Shown here: in pieces, positions 28,001 through 36,641 of the stretch
How the letters are laid out: every line of letters starts with the position of its first letter
Numbering within the stretch: the stretch's first letter is position 1
Assembly: GCA_947493005.1 (NCBI GenBank)
Contig: CANLOY010000003.1
Coordinates: 372,001 to 436,000, forward strand
From: an uncultured Roseivirga sp.
GTDB taxonomy: Bacteria > Bacteroidota > Bacteroidia > Cytophagales > Cyclobacteriaceae
DNA: 64,000 bases
Direction: 5' to 3'
Translations under genes and position numbers: made by a program
Notes under the pieces: generated by a model
Database searches by the model: none
What the model saw: the letters and a program-made list of their open reading frames with translations, nothing else
What the model was told of the DNA's origin: nothing

Positions 28001-28262
28001 GTCTTCTACTAGCTGTCCAATTTAGATTACCTGTCCCTAGTAAAGTGAGATCTGTTATATTTCTGGTGCCAGTATTAGCCATGGTAACCACATCACCGGT
28101 TGCAATAATAACATTATCACTTGCTCCAGGAGTAGCACCTCCTTGGTCCCATGTGGTACCTGAATCCCAATTTCCACCACCAGTACCATTGCTAGTAAAA
28201 GTGGTTTGAGCAGACACAACAAAACCAATAGTCAACGATATGAGCATTAAAAAAGCTCTCAA
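25068..28262 (-). CDS. Large T9SS-secreted repeat protein (adhesin-like), type A sorting domain
   Basis: The 1064-aa protein starts at a TTG (28262) that puts Arg2 before the hydrophobic signal; ATG five codons later would leave a signal with no positive charge. Residues ~25-720 are Asn/Thr/Gly/Ser-rich short beta repeats (LTMSGTSSLTG, NGTWTG/NGTFTGCNGTGC, ISGSGAMNTM) predicted to form a right-handed beta helix. Residues ~740-900 form a conserved non-repeat module (LSFPIGDSDDYSPIT, DANHPNRNTN, TPPGHAFLDW). An Fn3-like segment (IVKLEWVTVSEENNEFYTVERS) and a Por-secretion tail (VYPNPVV... ending KKMIIRSS) follow. It is probably displayed on the cell surface. Confidence 0.85.
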   Translation of the reverse strand: MRAFLMLISLTIGFVVSAQTTFTSNGTGGGNWDSGTTWDQGGATPGASDNVIIATGDVVTMANTGTRNITDLTLLGTGNLNWTASRRLNVSGDLTMSGTSSLTGTAGTHRIEVSGNFDIPSGTATIGGIRIGQAGITTIDGTLSFTSATGSKTFTDITVNTGGVWDNGNVTENFNIDGSIIVNASSTWTGCFNTTGCRYTFRTNGSTISGAGTVNVTDIRVNNGVTLTNNGNLVVTDNIDGAAAPITGVFVNGATGVLTLADNGAYSEITFTLNTVGNSVIYAGTGNENINLGPFYDLEINKATATTRVDVNGADVTVNNNLVLTQGRMRLHTANTLTVTGNVTVTENSEFEPNNSEAVANIGGNLSMTGGIFDHNDGDVNVTGDIIITGGTMTMNESTTPVNPSTIDATDMSIATGAVTLSEGTLTLSNVSGGLTVTSGSLTLNNSSHTLSIAGDYDVQGGINDINSGTISFVNMDVTTGGAINVASPTITSTGTITVDNGTYTSDGSGGTYDYNNITVNSNGNWNVTSAYDPTVSGNIVNNGTFTGCNGTGCNYTLTSTSGSISGSGAMNTMSDFILNDGASYTNTNSGGLNISDRLATTSGTGTFINGVNGVMSYGGSTGNFNVSNFTASANPNTVTYNRTGNNQAIEPTTDGIYHNLIIDKADGINATTSSVITINGTLTMTLGDLIMGSQNLILADGATISGGSATSYIQDNGSGVLRQVYSAAGSTLSFPIGDSDDYSPITALTINSATFGASPYLEFSVTDANHPNRNTNNTGAGGDDDGTTAVAFISRYWTITPNDITSPRFNASYVYVDADVTGTEANMVGTIYRTPPGHAFLDWHVGGTVNATNNTVSITNIDAFGDLYAMDNTTERLPIVLLSFDATVIEDIVKLEWVTVSEENNEFYTVERSIDGNHFTPLLITSGAGNSSELLSYEAIDKNPLPGTSFYRLKQTDFNGQFEYSEIRSVYYDGNSFEQKVLVYPNPVVSNQKVNVRISEDYDLKSLQLKLLDRSGRSVHFKHELIGKKGIRLDISGLKPGVFFLKLSDGQNSFTKKMIIRSS

Positions 28263-28506
28263 TCCAAGTTTAGTTAGGTTTCACTACAATAATTAGCGTT
28301 CCGAAATAGAAGTAAGTTCCTTCAGAACCATTAATAGTCAGTTTGTCAACAAATGTCTGGCGAAGTCTCAGTAATCAGATTAAACAGAAGTGATACGGTA
28401 ACCTCGGTCAACCAGTATTCTTTTTTGAATTATCTGATATTGAATAGTAACCTTTAAAGCATAAATACCCTTCTTTTGTCAATGAAGAATTAACAAGGGA
28501 ACCAAA

Positions 28507-28797
28507 ATGAGAAACTCATTTCAATGGTTCTATTTCCAAAATCACTAAGCTTCATTAAAAGAATTTGGTAGCTTAATTCAGTTCAATACTCAACTTCTAT
28601 CCGCATTGTCATTTGAAGAAAAATACAAGGTTGTCTTCGAGCATATCAGATTAGATGACGAAGAAGCATATAGAACCAATCAAACACGAAATAGCATATT
28701 GAAACGAACATATTGAGGATTCAAAGAGCAATACGAAAGAAGTTTACACAGAAATTATTCAGAAAGAAAAGCTATAACTGATGACTTTCCAAAGTAG
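28507..28797 (+). pseudogene. Possible gene remnant with two internal stops
   Basis: This lies in the 562-nt gap 28263-28824, which otherwise holds only the upstream region of the minus-strand T9SS gene. One frame starts with ATG at 28507 and is interrupted by TAA at 28546 and TGA at 28714, closing with TAG at 28795. Between stops it reads coding-like, charged and leucine-containing segments such as SALSFEEKYKVVFEHIRLDD and GFKEQYERSLHRNYSE. Composition suggests a decayed small helical protein. No family is recognised, and a chance open stretch in AT-rich DNA cannot be excluded. Confidence 0.3.
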
Positions 28798-28824
28798 AAA
28801 ATCATTAATGAAATGAATTTAAGG

Positions 28825-30975
28825 TTAACGTATCAGAATCTTTTTCTGTAAGACTTTACTCCTTGAGTTAACTCTAAAAATATAGACACCATCCTCTATT
28901 CTGGATGGTACTCTAATGCTGATAACCTCACCCTTAATAACAAATTCTTTGAATTTAAGAACAGTACTTCCTGAGAGGTCTACCAGGTCGATTTGATCTA
29001 TTTCTGAAATTGAAGTTTTATCCTTCCAGCTTATTGACAAAATTTCTCCCCTAGTTACTGGATTAGGGTATGGATTAAAGCTCAATACATCTGTGTCTGG
29101 CTCTACGTTCACAGAAACAATTTCAGAGTATTCAAAACTACCATTAAAATCGATTTGTTTAAGTCTATAGAAAACTCTTCCTTCAGGCGGAGTGTTATCT
29201 GTTGCTGTATAAGTAGTAGTTTGGGAGGTATTTCCACTTCCTGGTTTAGTTAATATGGGATAAAAAACCTCCCCATCAATAGACCTTTCAATTGTATACA
29301 ACTCATTATTTGTTTCAGAAGCTGTAACCCATTTCAATTCCACTTGTGACCTATTTACAAATGCCTGAAAGCTCACCAAAACAACAGGTAAGCGGTCTAG
29401 AGTATTGTCCATAGCACATAAATCACCAAAAGCATCTCCACCAATCAAAGTCACAATATTGGTTGTGGCATTAACCGTTCCTAAGACATACCAATCGTTG
29501 AAGGCAAAACCAGGAGGAGTTCTATACAAAGTACCTACCAGATTGGCTTCTGTTCCATTAACATCTGCATCTACATATTGATAAGAAACATTGAAATCAA
29601 CCCCTGAAATATTGTTTGCAGTCAGGGTCCAGTATCTACTGATAAAGTCTACAGCTGCGGTTCCATCATCATCTCCACCTGAACCAGTATTACTCGAATT
29701 TTGATTTGGGTGATTGGCATCAGTAATATCAAATTCAACATAAGCCCCTGCTCCTATTGTTGCTGAGTTAATTACAAAAGATGTGATAGGACAATAATCG
29801 TCAATATCTCCAATGGGAAAAGATAATGTTGCACCAGTTGACGAAAAAAGCTGTCTTAAAACACCTATTCCATTAATACCAATGTAGCTATTACTGTTGC
29901 CGCCAGATACGGTTGCCCCAACGGCAATGGTCAATCTGTTACCAGAAAGTAGTAAATCACCAAGAGTCATGGTCAATTGATTGTCTATAGTAATATTACC
30001 ATCAAGAGTCACATCATTTCCTGCTGCTGTTGTACTGATTGTTAAATTATAGTAATTGTTATCTGTACTCGTGGTTTGTCTAAGCAATTGATTTGTCGAA
30101 CCACTCATAATCACTGTGTTATTATTAGCAGAGGCAGTGAAGTTTGTAATGTCAAAATTAGTTCCTAAGCTATTGTCACCAGAATAACTTAAAGTGGCAT
30201 TTGCTCCATTAATAAAGGTACCAGTGCCCGTAATGGCGTTTGAAACTGACAGAGTTGTTGAATTGGTATAACTTGAAGGTGAGTTTATGGTTAAATCTGA
30301 GATATCAATAGATGCACTACCTGAAATAGTACCAGAACTACTAGCCAAGGTATAAACACAACCACTCGAAGCACTGCACCCTGTCCATGTGCCATTATTA
30401 GTAATATTCCCGTTAATGGTAAAACTCCTTATAGAATTGATATTCCAATGCCCACTTGCATTAACAGTGATATCATTAAAAGTTTTATTGCCAGAGGTAT
30501 TTGGGAAGTTGATTGTACCATTTAAAGTAGTTGCTCCACTAATGGTTATACTGGCTCCATTTATAGTTACCGATGCTCCCGTGCTAACTTCAAAACTACC
30601 TGTTACATTCAGGTTACGGTTAGCACTATTGCCCGTAACTGAACTTGTTCCGGACATCGTCAGGTTTCCTAGAACATTTAGTGTTCTATTTCCGAGTGGA
30701 TAATCCAGAATACCTACAATTGTTAAATCATTAACAGAGACACTGCCTGGTGCCCTTAGCTCAATTAAATCTCCGGAAAGTATAGTCACATCATCATCAG
30801 AATCAGGAATGCCATCCGCATCAGATCCACTAATCAGAGTCCATGAACCAGAGACATCCCATCTGCCACTGGAAGTATTGCTTTCAAAAACACCTTGTGC
30901 CATGGTGTTAGACCAATAACAATTACAAAGTAGTATAATTGCAAAAGTATACTTTAACAGGTTACTTGTGAGCAT
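28825..30975 (-). CDS. T9SS-secreted repeat protein, paralog of the neighbouring 1064-aa protein
   Basis: The 716-aa protein has a signal peptide ending in NTMAQ. Its short beta-helix repeats (residues ~60-380; LTMSGTSSVTG, ITNNGTWTGCSASSGC) are fewer than in its paralog. The same ~160-residue module follows (GVLRQLFSSTGATLSFPIGD, DYCPIT, DANHPNQNSS, TPPGFAFNDW), then the Fn3-like segment VELKWVTASETNNELYTIERS and a type A sorting domain (PYPNPVTRGE to QKKILIR). The two genes lie head to tail on the minus strand, 562 nt apart, and arose by duplication. Likely role is surface adhesion or matrix; no catalytic domain is visible. Confidence 0.85.
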   Translation of the reverse strand: MLTSNLLKYTFAIILLCNCYWSNTMAQGVFESNTSSGRWDVSGSWTLISGSDADGIPDSDDDVTILSGDLIELRAPGSVSVNDLTIVGILDYPLGNRTLNVLGNLTMSGTSSVTGNSANRNLNVTGSFEVSTGASVTINGASITISGATTLNGTINFPNTSGNKTFNDITVNASGHWNINSIRSFTINGNITNNGTWTGCSASSGCVYTLASSSGTISGSASIDISDLTINSPSSYTNSTTLSVSNAITGTGTFINGANATLSYSGDNSLGTNFDITNFTASANNNTVIMSGSTNQLLRQTTSTDNNYYNLTISTTAAGNDVTLDGNITIDNQLTMTLGDLLLSGNRLTIAVGATVSGGNSNSYIGINGIGVLRQLFSSTGATLSFPIGDIDDYCPITSFVINSATIGAGAYVEFDITDANHPNQNSSNTGSGGDDDGTAAVDFISRYWTLTANNISGVDFNVSYQYVDADVNGTEANLVGTLYRTPPGFAFNDWYVLGTVNATTNIVTLIGGDAFGDLCAMDNTLDRLPVVLVSFQAFVNRSQVELKWVTASETNNELYTIERSIDGEVFYPILTKPGSGNTSQTTTYTATDNTPPEGRVFYRLKQIDFNGSFEYSEIVSVNVEPDTDVLSFNPYPNPVTRGEILSISWKDKTSISEIDQIDLVDLSGSTVLKFKEFVIKGEVISIRVPSRIEDGVYIFRVNSRSKVLQKKILIR

Positions 30976-31086
30976 TTATTGGGTTAGGTTACTTGTTACT
31001 TTATCTCTTTAAAAAGATAGTCAACAATACTAATTTACAATAAATTGACACATTTCAAACAATACTTGGACAAAAACAATTAATAA

Positions 31087-33126
31087 ATGAACAACCCTTT
31101 GTTAAATAAGGCCATAAAAGAGAATCTTACACCTCCATTTTCGCAGATAACAACAAAACATTTTAAACCCGCAATTGAGCAATTAATTTCTGAAGCGAAA
31201 GAAGAGGTGCGAGTAATCATATTAGCCACGGACATTCCGAACTTTAATAATACCATAGAAGCTTTAGAATATGCTGGCAAACATTTAGACCGGGTTTCAT
31301 CCATATTCTTCAATCTCAACAGTGCCGAAACCAACGATGAAATTCAGGCGATTGCAAAAGAGATATCTCCATTGCTCACGGAATTCTCCAATGACATCCT
31401 CTTGAATGAAGACCTCTTTAAAAAAGTAAAGGAGGTCTATGAAACGATAGATGCTTCTACCCTATCCCCAGAACAAACCACACTACTTAATAAGACTTAT
31501 AAAGGTTTTGTCAGAAATGGCGCCTTGCTTAATAATGATCAAAAGAATAAACTAAGAGAAATAGATGTAGCTCTGGCACAGCTATCACTAGAATTTGGCG
31601 AACATGTACTTGCAGAAACTAACAAGTATCAATTAATAATTGACAATGAATCCGATCTGAAAGGCCTTCCTTCTTTTGTTATAGAACAAGCAGCCGAAAC
31701 TGCGAAGGGTAAAGGACACAAAAACGCTTGGATATTCACGCTGGACTACCCTAGCTACGTACCCTTTATGACTTACTCCAGTAAACGAGAACTTAGAAAA
31801 GAACTCAGCATTGCCTTTGCATCCAAAGCTTTTAAGGGTGATGAGCTGGATAATCAGGAGATAGTAAAAAAGATAGTGAACTTGAGACATCAGAGAGCCA
31901 ATTTACTGGGCTATGAAACACACGCACATTTTGTTTTGGAAGAACGCATGTCTGAATCTCCTCAGAAAGTAATGAGCTTTCTCTCTGAAATAGAGAAATA
32001 TGGAAAAGGTGGCGCTGAAAAGGATGTATCCGAAGTAGCAGCTTATGCCAAAAAACTAGATGGCATTGAAGATTTACAACGATGGGATTTTTCGTACTAC
32101 TCGGAAAAACTAAAAAAAGAAAAGTACACTATTGATGACGAAATACTGAAGCCATATTTCAAACTTGAAAATGTGATCGATGGGGTTTTCAAAACGGCTC
32201 AAAAGCTTTTTGGCCTTCAGTTTATAGAAAACAAAGAGATTGACAAGTACCATGAAGATGTAATTACCTATGAAGTAAAAGATGAACAAGGCAACCATGT
32301 TGCTATCTTTTATGCCGACTTCTTTCCAAGGGCTGGTAAAAGAGCTGGAGCATGGATGACCTCTTATGCTGGACAATATAAAGATGAAAATGGCGATCAC
32401 AGGCCTTTGATTTCAAATGTTTGTAACTTCACTAAACCTACCGGCTCTACCCCTTCTTTGCTCACATTTAATGAGGTAACCACCCTTTTCCACGAATTTG
32501 GACATGGGTTGCATGGTATGCTAGCCAATGGACAATATGAAAGTCTAAGTGGTACAAGTGTTTATTGGGACTTTGTTGAACTTCCTTCTCAGATATTAGA
32601 AAACTGGTGCTATGAAAAGGAATGTCTGGATATGTTTGCTAAACACTATGAAACCGGAGAACCTATTCCAGAAGATTTGGTTCAGAAAATAAAAGACAGC
32701 GCCAATTTCATGGAGGGCTACCAAACCATGAGGCAGTTGAGTTTTGGAATGCTGGATATGGCATGGCACGGACAAGATAATTCCAGCGTAGAACACATTA
32801 GTGTTTTTGAAAACGATATTATGGCTGGAAGTCAGATACTTCCTCCAATACCTGGAACCAACATGAGTTGTTCTTTTTCTCACATTTTCCAAGGTGGGTA
32901 TTCTGCAGGGTATTATAGTTACAAGTGGGCCGAGGTTTTAGATGCTGATGCTTTTGCCTACTTTAAGGAGCATGGAATATTTAATAGGTCAATTGCAGAT
33001 AAGTTTAAAAAACATATACTATCTGCTGGTGGATCTGAACATCCTATGAAGCTTTATAAAAGATTTAGAGGGAAAGAACCGGACGTTAAACCTTTATTGC
33101 ATAGAGCAGGACTAATTGAAGATTGA
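31087..33126 (+). CDS. M3 family zinc metallopeptidase (oligopeptidase A / Dcp-like)
   Basis: The 679-aa protein has no signal peptide and opens NPLLNKAIKENLTPPFSQI. It carries the M3 active site LFHEFGHGLHGML with His469, Glu470 and His473, and the third ligand Glu498 in DFVELPSQILENW. Length is typical for peptidyl-dipeptidase Dcp or oligopeptidase A. It degrades short peptides in the cytoplasm. Its stop overlaps the start region of the MFS gene, suggesting an operon with the next two genes. Confidence 0.93.
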   Translation: MNNPLLNKAIKENLTPPFSQITTKHFKPAIEQLISEAKEEVRVIILATDIPNFNNTIEALEYAGKHLDRVSSIFFNLNSAETNDEIQAIAKEISPLLTEFSNDILLNEDLFKKVKEVYETIDASTLSPEQTTLLNKTYKGFVRNGALLNNDQKNKLREIDVALAQLSLEFGEHVLAETNKYQLIIDNESDLKGLPSFVIEQAAETAKGKGHKNAWIFTLDYPSYVPFMTYSSKRELRKELSIAFASKAFKGDELDNQEIVKKIVNLRHQRANLLGYETHAHFVLEERMSESPQKVMSFLSEIEKYGKGGAEKDVSEVAAYAKKLDGIEDLQRWDFSYYSEKLKKEKYTIDDEILKPYFKLENVIDGVFKTAQKLFGLQFIENKEIDKYHEDVITYEVKDEQGNHVAIFYADFFPRAGKRAGAWMTSYAGQYKDENGDHRPLISNVCNFTKPTGSTPSLLTFNEVTTLFHEFGHGLHGMLANGQYESLSGTSVYWDFVELPSQILENWCYEKECLDMFAKHYETGEPIPEDLVQKIKDSANFMEGYQTMRQLSFGMLDMAWHGQDNSSVEHISVFENDIMAGSQILPPIPGTNMSCSFSHIFQGGYSAGYYSYKWAEVLDADAFAYFKEHGIFNRSIADKFKKHILSAGGSEHPMKLYKRFRGKEPDVKPLLHRAGLIED

Positions 33127-34289
33127 GAGGAGTTCCAAGGAGAATATTGCCCACAATAGTTTTTGCACAGTTTGCAGGCACATCACTATGGTTTGCAGGT
33201 AATGCAATACTCCCCCAACTCAAGAGTTCATGGAACTTACCCAACAATGCTATTGCCAACATCACCTCTACGGTGATGTTGGGTTTTATTCTGGGTACAT
33301 TTCTATTTGCTCTTTTTTCTGTTGCCGACAGGTTCAAGTCCAGCAGGGTTTTTTTGAGCTGTGCCATACTCGGAGCAGTCAGTAATGCAGCAATCCTTGT
33401 ACTACCTCAATCCTATGTACTGCTATTAATCTGCAGATTTTTTACTGGTATTTTTCTAGCAGGTATCTACCCTGTGGGAATGAAAATAGCCTCTGATTGG
33501 TATGCTGATGGTTTGGGTAAAGCACTTGGCTACCTTGTAGGTGCCCTGGTATTGGGAACAGCCTTCCCTCACTTATTAAACTTTCTAGGTGCCAGCTTAT
33601 CATGGGAAGATGTTCTTCTTGGCACCTCTGCCATTGCCTTTCTGGGGGGGCTATCCATGGTACTCTTTGTTGGTGAAGGCCCCTATAGAAAATCAGGAAG
33701 TAAGTTTCAGCCTAAAAAAGTCATACAGGTTTTTAAGGACAAAAAGTTCAGAGCGGCAGCGTTTGGCTACTTTGGCCATATGTGGGAGTTATACACTTTC
33801 TGGGCGTTTTTACCATTCGTGCTCACTTTTTACAATCAGCAAAACGGGGTTCATTTAAACGAAAGCCTGTGGTCATTTATAATCATTGGGACTGGAGCTG
33901 TTGGTTGTATTCTGGGTGGAATCGCTTCTTTAAAAATTGGAAGTGCCAAAGTAGCTTTTCGTATGCTGATGATATCAGGACTATTATGTCTGATTTCTCC
34001 ATTTCTCTTCCATATCCCTTCTATTCTATTCCTGACCTTGTTTATTGTTTGGGGTATAGCGGTTGTAGGAGATTCCGCACAATTTTCAACCTTGAACGCT
34101 CAAAATGCCCCACCACAGTTTAAAGGAACTGCGCTAACAATAGTTGTTAGTATAGGCTTTCTGCTTACCATACCTAGTATACAACTCCTAGGTCTTTTAT
34201 CTGAACAAATCAATTCTAACTGGTTGCTTTTTACGCTTGTCATTGGTCCCATATTTGGACTGTTTCATACCCAAAAGCTCTCAAAATGA
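33123..34289 (+). CDS. Major facilitator superfamily transporter
   Basis: The 388-aa protein has about 12 membrane segments, and the MFS-type loop LFALFSVADRFKSSRVFL lies between segments 2 and 3. No in-frame ATG exists near the N-terminus. TTG at 33123 overlaps the peptidase stop, and a second TTG at 33147, 4 nt after AAGGAG, is a good alternative start. Substrate is not evident; the operon with a peptidase hints at peptides or amino acids, which is inference. It overlaps the sigma factor gene by 4 nt (ATGA). Confidence 0.85.
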   Translation: MRGVPRRILPTIVFAQFAGTSLWFAGNAILPQLKSSWNLPNNAIANITSTVMLGFILGTFLFALFSVADRFKSSRVFLSCAILGAVSNAAILVLPQSYVLLLICRFFTGIFLAGIYPVGMKIASDWYADGLGKALGYLVGALVLGTAFPHLLNFLGASLSWEDVLLGTSAIAFLGGLSMVLFVGEGPYRKSGSKFQPKKVIQVFKDKKFRAAAFGYFGHMWELYTFWAFLPFVLTFYNQQNGVHLNESLWSFIIIGTGAVGCILGGIASLKIGSAKVAFRMLMISGLLCLISPFLFHIPSILFLTLFIVWGIAVVGDSAQFSTLNAQNAPPQFKGTALTIVVSIGFLLTIPSIQLLGLLSEQINSNWLLFTLVIGPIFGLFHTQKLSK

Positions 34290-35530
34290 CGAGTACCAAA
34301 GCACTTGCTGAACACTTTTTCAGGTCAGAATATGCCAAAATAGTTTCCGTGATAACACGCTATTTTGGGCTACAGAAAATGAATCAAGCGGAAGACATTG
34401 TTCAAGACACCCTAATGGAAGCCATAAATACATGGGAATTCAAAGGTATTCCAGAAAATCCACAGGCTTGGTTGTATACTGTTGCCAAGAACAAAGCAAT
34501 CAATGCACTGAAGAAAAACGGATATGACACCAATTATAGAAACTCATTAGACAACACATCTCAGGAAATTGACATTGAGTTCTCTGAAGGGCAGATTGCA
34601 GATGATCAACTGAAAATGATGTTTGTCTGCTGCCACTCATCCATTTCTCAGGAGGCACAAATCTGTCTTACACTCAAAACGCTCTGCGGGTTGAGTACTG
34701 ATGAAATTGCCAGAGCATTCCTCAGCTCATCAGAAACAATTAACAAAAGACTGGTGAGGGCTAGAAGGGCATTAAGGGAAAACAATATTAGCTTTGATTT
34801 CCCCGATACTAAAGCTCTCAAAGAAAGATTTGAAACGGTTTTAAAAACCATCTTTTTATTGTTCAATGAGGGATATAGTGTTTCAAAAGGTGAAAAACTA
34901 ATCAATTATGAGCTATGTCTTGAATCTATAAGGTTGGCTGAACTGTTGCACGATCATAAAGATTTTCAGCATCACCCATCATTAAACGGCCTATTAGCAT
35001 TAATGCTATTAAACGCATCAAGGTTTGATGCCCGGGTAGATAAAACTGGACAAATGATCCTACTTCCTGATCAGGACAGGTCATTATGGAATGAACAACT
35101 AATAAACCGAGGATTGATTCACCTCAAAGAATTAAGTTCTCAAAATGTGATAAGCACCTATCATATTCTTGCTACAATATCAGCTTACCATTGTATTGCT
35201 AAAGATTATGAATCCACTGATTGGAATGGAATACTGAACATGTATGATACCTTAATCAAGATAGACTCTTCTCCATTAGTTAAATTCAACAGAGCAATCG
35301 CTATTTCAAAAGTTGATGGGGCTAAACCAGCCATTAAGGAGCTTTTGAAACTAGAATCACAAATTCCTACACCTTATTACCTTTTCCAGTCTACTCTTGC
35401 AGATATGTATATAAAAGTGAACAATCATAAAGCTGCTCTTATGAGATTAGAAAAAGCACTACCTCAGACGAATACCGAATTAGAGCGAAAAACAATTGCA
35501 AACCGCATAACACTTTGTAAAAAGAGTTAA
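34286..35530 (+). CDS. ECF42-type RNA polymerase sigma factor with C-terminal extension
   Basis: The 414-aa protein has the sigma-2 region (QAEDIVQDTLMEAINTW, PENPQAWLYTVAKNKAINAL) in residues ~15-85 and the sigma-4 helix-turn-helix (LTLKTLCGLSTDEIARAFL, SSETINKRLVRARRAL) near 130-175. A ~230-residue C-terminal DUF6596/TPR-like extension (LFNEGYSVSKGEKLINYELC, SRFDARVDKTGQMILLPDQD) is the hallmark of group ECF42. ECF42 factors lack anti-sigma partners and are linked to DGPF proteins, one of which follows at 35603. The extension probably controls sigma activity. Confidence 0.93.
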   Translation: MTSTKALAEHFFRSEYAKIVSVITRYFGLQKMNQAEDIVQDTLMEAINTWEFKGIPENPQAWLYTVAKNKAINALKKNGYDTNYRNSLDNTSQEIDIEFSEGQIADDQLKMMFVCCHSSISQEAQICLTLKTLCGLSTDEIARAFLSSSETINKRLVRARRALRENNISFDFPDTKALKERFETVLKTIFLLFNEGYSVSKGEKLINYELCLESIRLAELLHDHKDFQHHPSLNGLLALMLLNASRFDARVDKTGQMILLPDQDRSLWNEQLINRGLIHLKELSSQNVISTYHILATISAYHCIAKDYESTDWNGILNMYDTLIKIDSSPLVKFNRAIAISKVDGAKPAIKELLKLESQIPTPYYLFQSTLADMYIKVNNHKAALMRLEKALPQTNTELERKTIANRITLCKKS

Positions 35531-35602
35531 AATAATTTACTACACATGTCCCAATATCTATTTCTCAATTGTAATGAGGGAGAACATTAAAGATTTAAAG
35601 TT

Positions 35603-35959
35603 ATGAAAGAGTTTATGGCATTTATTTACACGGAGGGAGATCATATGACCGAAATGTCTCCAAAAGAGCAGCAACAACATGTAGAAAAGGTTGGAGCTTA
35701 CATTCAAGAGCTTGTTCAGGAAGGAAAGATGAAGGGCGCACAACCACTAGAATTATCAGGAATAACTATATCAGGCACTAAAGGGAACTTACACGATGCC
35801 CCATTTAATGAGAGTAAAGAAATCATTGGGGGGTATTATCATTTGTTAGCAAATGATATCAATGAGGTAGTTGACCTAATCAAGGGCGACCCTAGATTTG
35901 AAGATGGTCCTTGGAAAATTGAAATCAGACCCGTTAGAGTTGTTGATGGCATCAATTAA
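35603..35959 (+). CDS. YCII-related / DGPF domain protein, partner of ECF42
   Basis: The 118-aa protein opens MKEFMAFIYTEGDHM, with helix SPKEQQQHVEKVGAYIQEL and the ending DPRFEDGPWKIEIRPVRVV. The YCII/DGPF fold is a small ferredoxin-like barrel, and DGPF proteins are the genomic partners and usual targets of ECF42 sigma factors. Here the gene lies 72 nt after the sigma factor and is probably its target. The catalytic role is unknown. A terminator overlaps the end of the convergent cyclophilin gene. Confidence 0.88.
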   Translation: MKEFMAFIYTEGDHMTEMSPKEQQQHVEKVGAYIQELVQEGKMKGAQPLELSGITISGTKGNLHDAPFNESKEIIGGYYHLLANDINEVVDLIKGDPRFEDGPWKIEIRPVRVVDGIN

Positions 35960-35966
35960 CCCCATT

Positions 35967-35995
35967 GTAACCTCGGATTTCTGATTCGAGGTTAC
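35967..35995. terminator. Bidirectional terminator between DGPF and cyclophilin genes
   Basis: GTAACCTCG (35967-35975) pairs with CGAGGTTAC (35987-35995), extendable by three more pairs to a 5-nt loop. ATCTTTTT follows on the plus strand. It overlaps the stop codon of the minus-strand cyclophilin gene. Confidence 0.8.
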
Positions 35996-36579
35996 ATCTT
36001 TTTAGGAATTTTAAACCCTAAAGCTTCTATCTCCCTCTTTTTCATCTTAATTACATTGACATCCAAAGTTATTGGAGTAACTGGTTCGTTTTTGTCATTC
36101 GTTTTCACCTTAACAATCTTGTCCACAATATCCATCCCCTTTATTACCTGACCGTAAATCATGTAGTTTCCATCCAGTCTGGCCAACCCATCTTTGTTTT
36201 GAACTATATAGAATTGACAAGCAGCAGACAATTTATCAGGGTTGTCATCACGGCCAGCACCAAAAGCACCATATACATGCTTTTTCCCAGCTTCAAACTC
36301 CGGCTCCAATAGATGTACAGAATAGGCAAAGCCTTCAGGGGTGTCTGGGCACCCTCCCTGAGCAACAAAGTTATCGATCACACGATTAAACGTATAGTCA
36401 TCCCAGTAACCCTCATTAGCTAATTCAATGAATGCTTTCTTATGCTTAGGGGTCTCATCATAAAGCCAAACAAGAATCTCCCCCATAGGAGTCTTTATCT
36501 GACCTATTTCGTATTTATTGTTTTTCTGAGCACAAGCACTTGATGTAATTATAAAAAGCAGAAACAGTGTCTTTTTCAT
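35992..36579 (-). CDS. Cyclophilin-type peptidyl-prolyl isomerase, lipoprotein
   Basis: The 195-aa protein has a lipoprotein signal (MKKTLFLLFIITSSAC, Cys16) followed by a cyclophilin domain. It carries TFNRVIDNFVAQGGCPDT (active-site Arg in FNRVI), SAACQFYIVQNKDGLARLDG and YGQVIKGMDIVDKI. It would speed cis/trans proline isomerisation of envelope proteins in the periplasm or on the outer membrane. Substitutions such as ACQFYI for SQFFI indicate a divergent bacterial subtype. It is a single gene. Confidence 0.9.
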   Translation of the reverse strand: MKKTLFLLFIITSSACAQKNNKYEIGQIKTPMGEILVWLYDETPKHKKAFIELANEGYWDDYTFNRVIDNFVAQGGCPDTPEGFAYSVHLLEPEFEAGKKHVYGAFGAGRDDNPDKLSAACQFYIVQNKDGLARLDGNYMIYGQVIKGMDIVDKIVKVKTNDKNEPVTPITLDVNVIKMKKREIEALGFKIPKKM

Positions 36580-36641
36580 CTGAAGGTTGATTTAACAAGA
36601 GTTTCAAGATAATACTTTCAGCAACACAAAGTTGGTATAAC

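Noticed and set aside
27499-28209. A 236-codon open frame on the plus strand, opposite the large T9SS gene
   Set aside because: It is antisense to repetitive Asn/Thr/Gly-rich coding sequence, has hydrophobic low-complexity Val/Pro/Leu composition and matches no family. The minus-strand frame has a signal peptide and T9SS tail.
30389-30703. A 104-codon plus-strand frame opposite the second T9SS gene
   Set aside because: Same antisense artefact as in its paralog: hydrophobic translation of a beta-helix repeat region.
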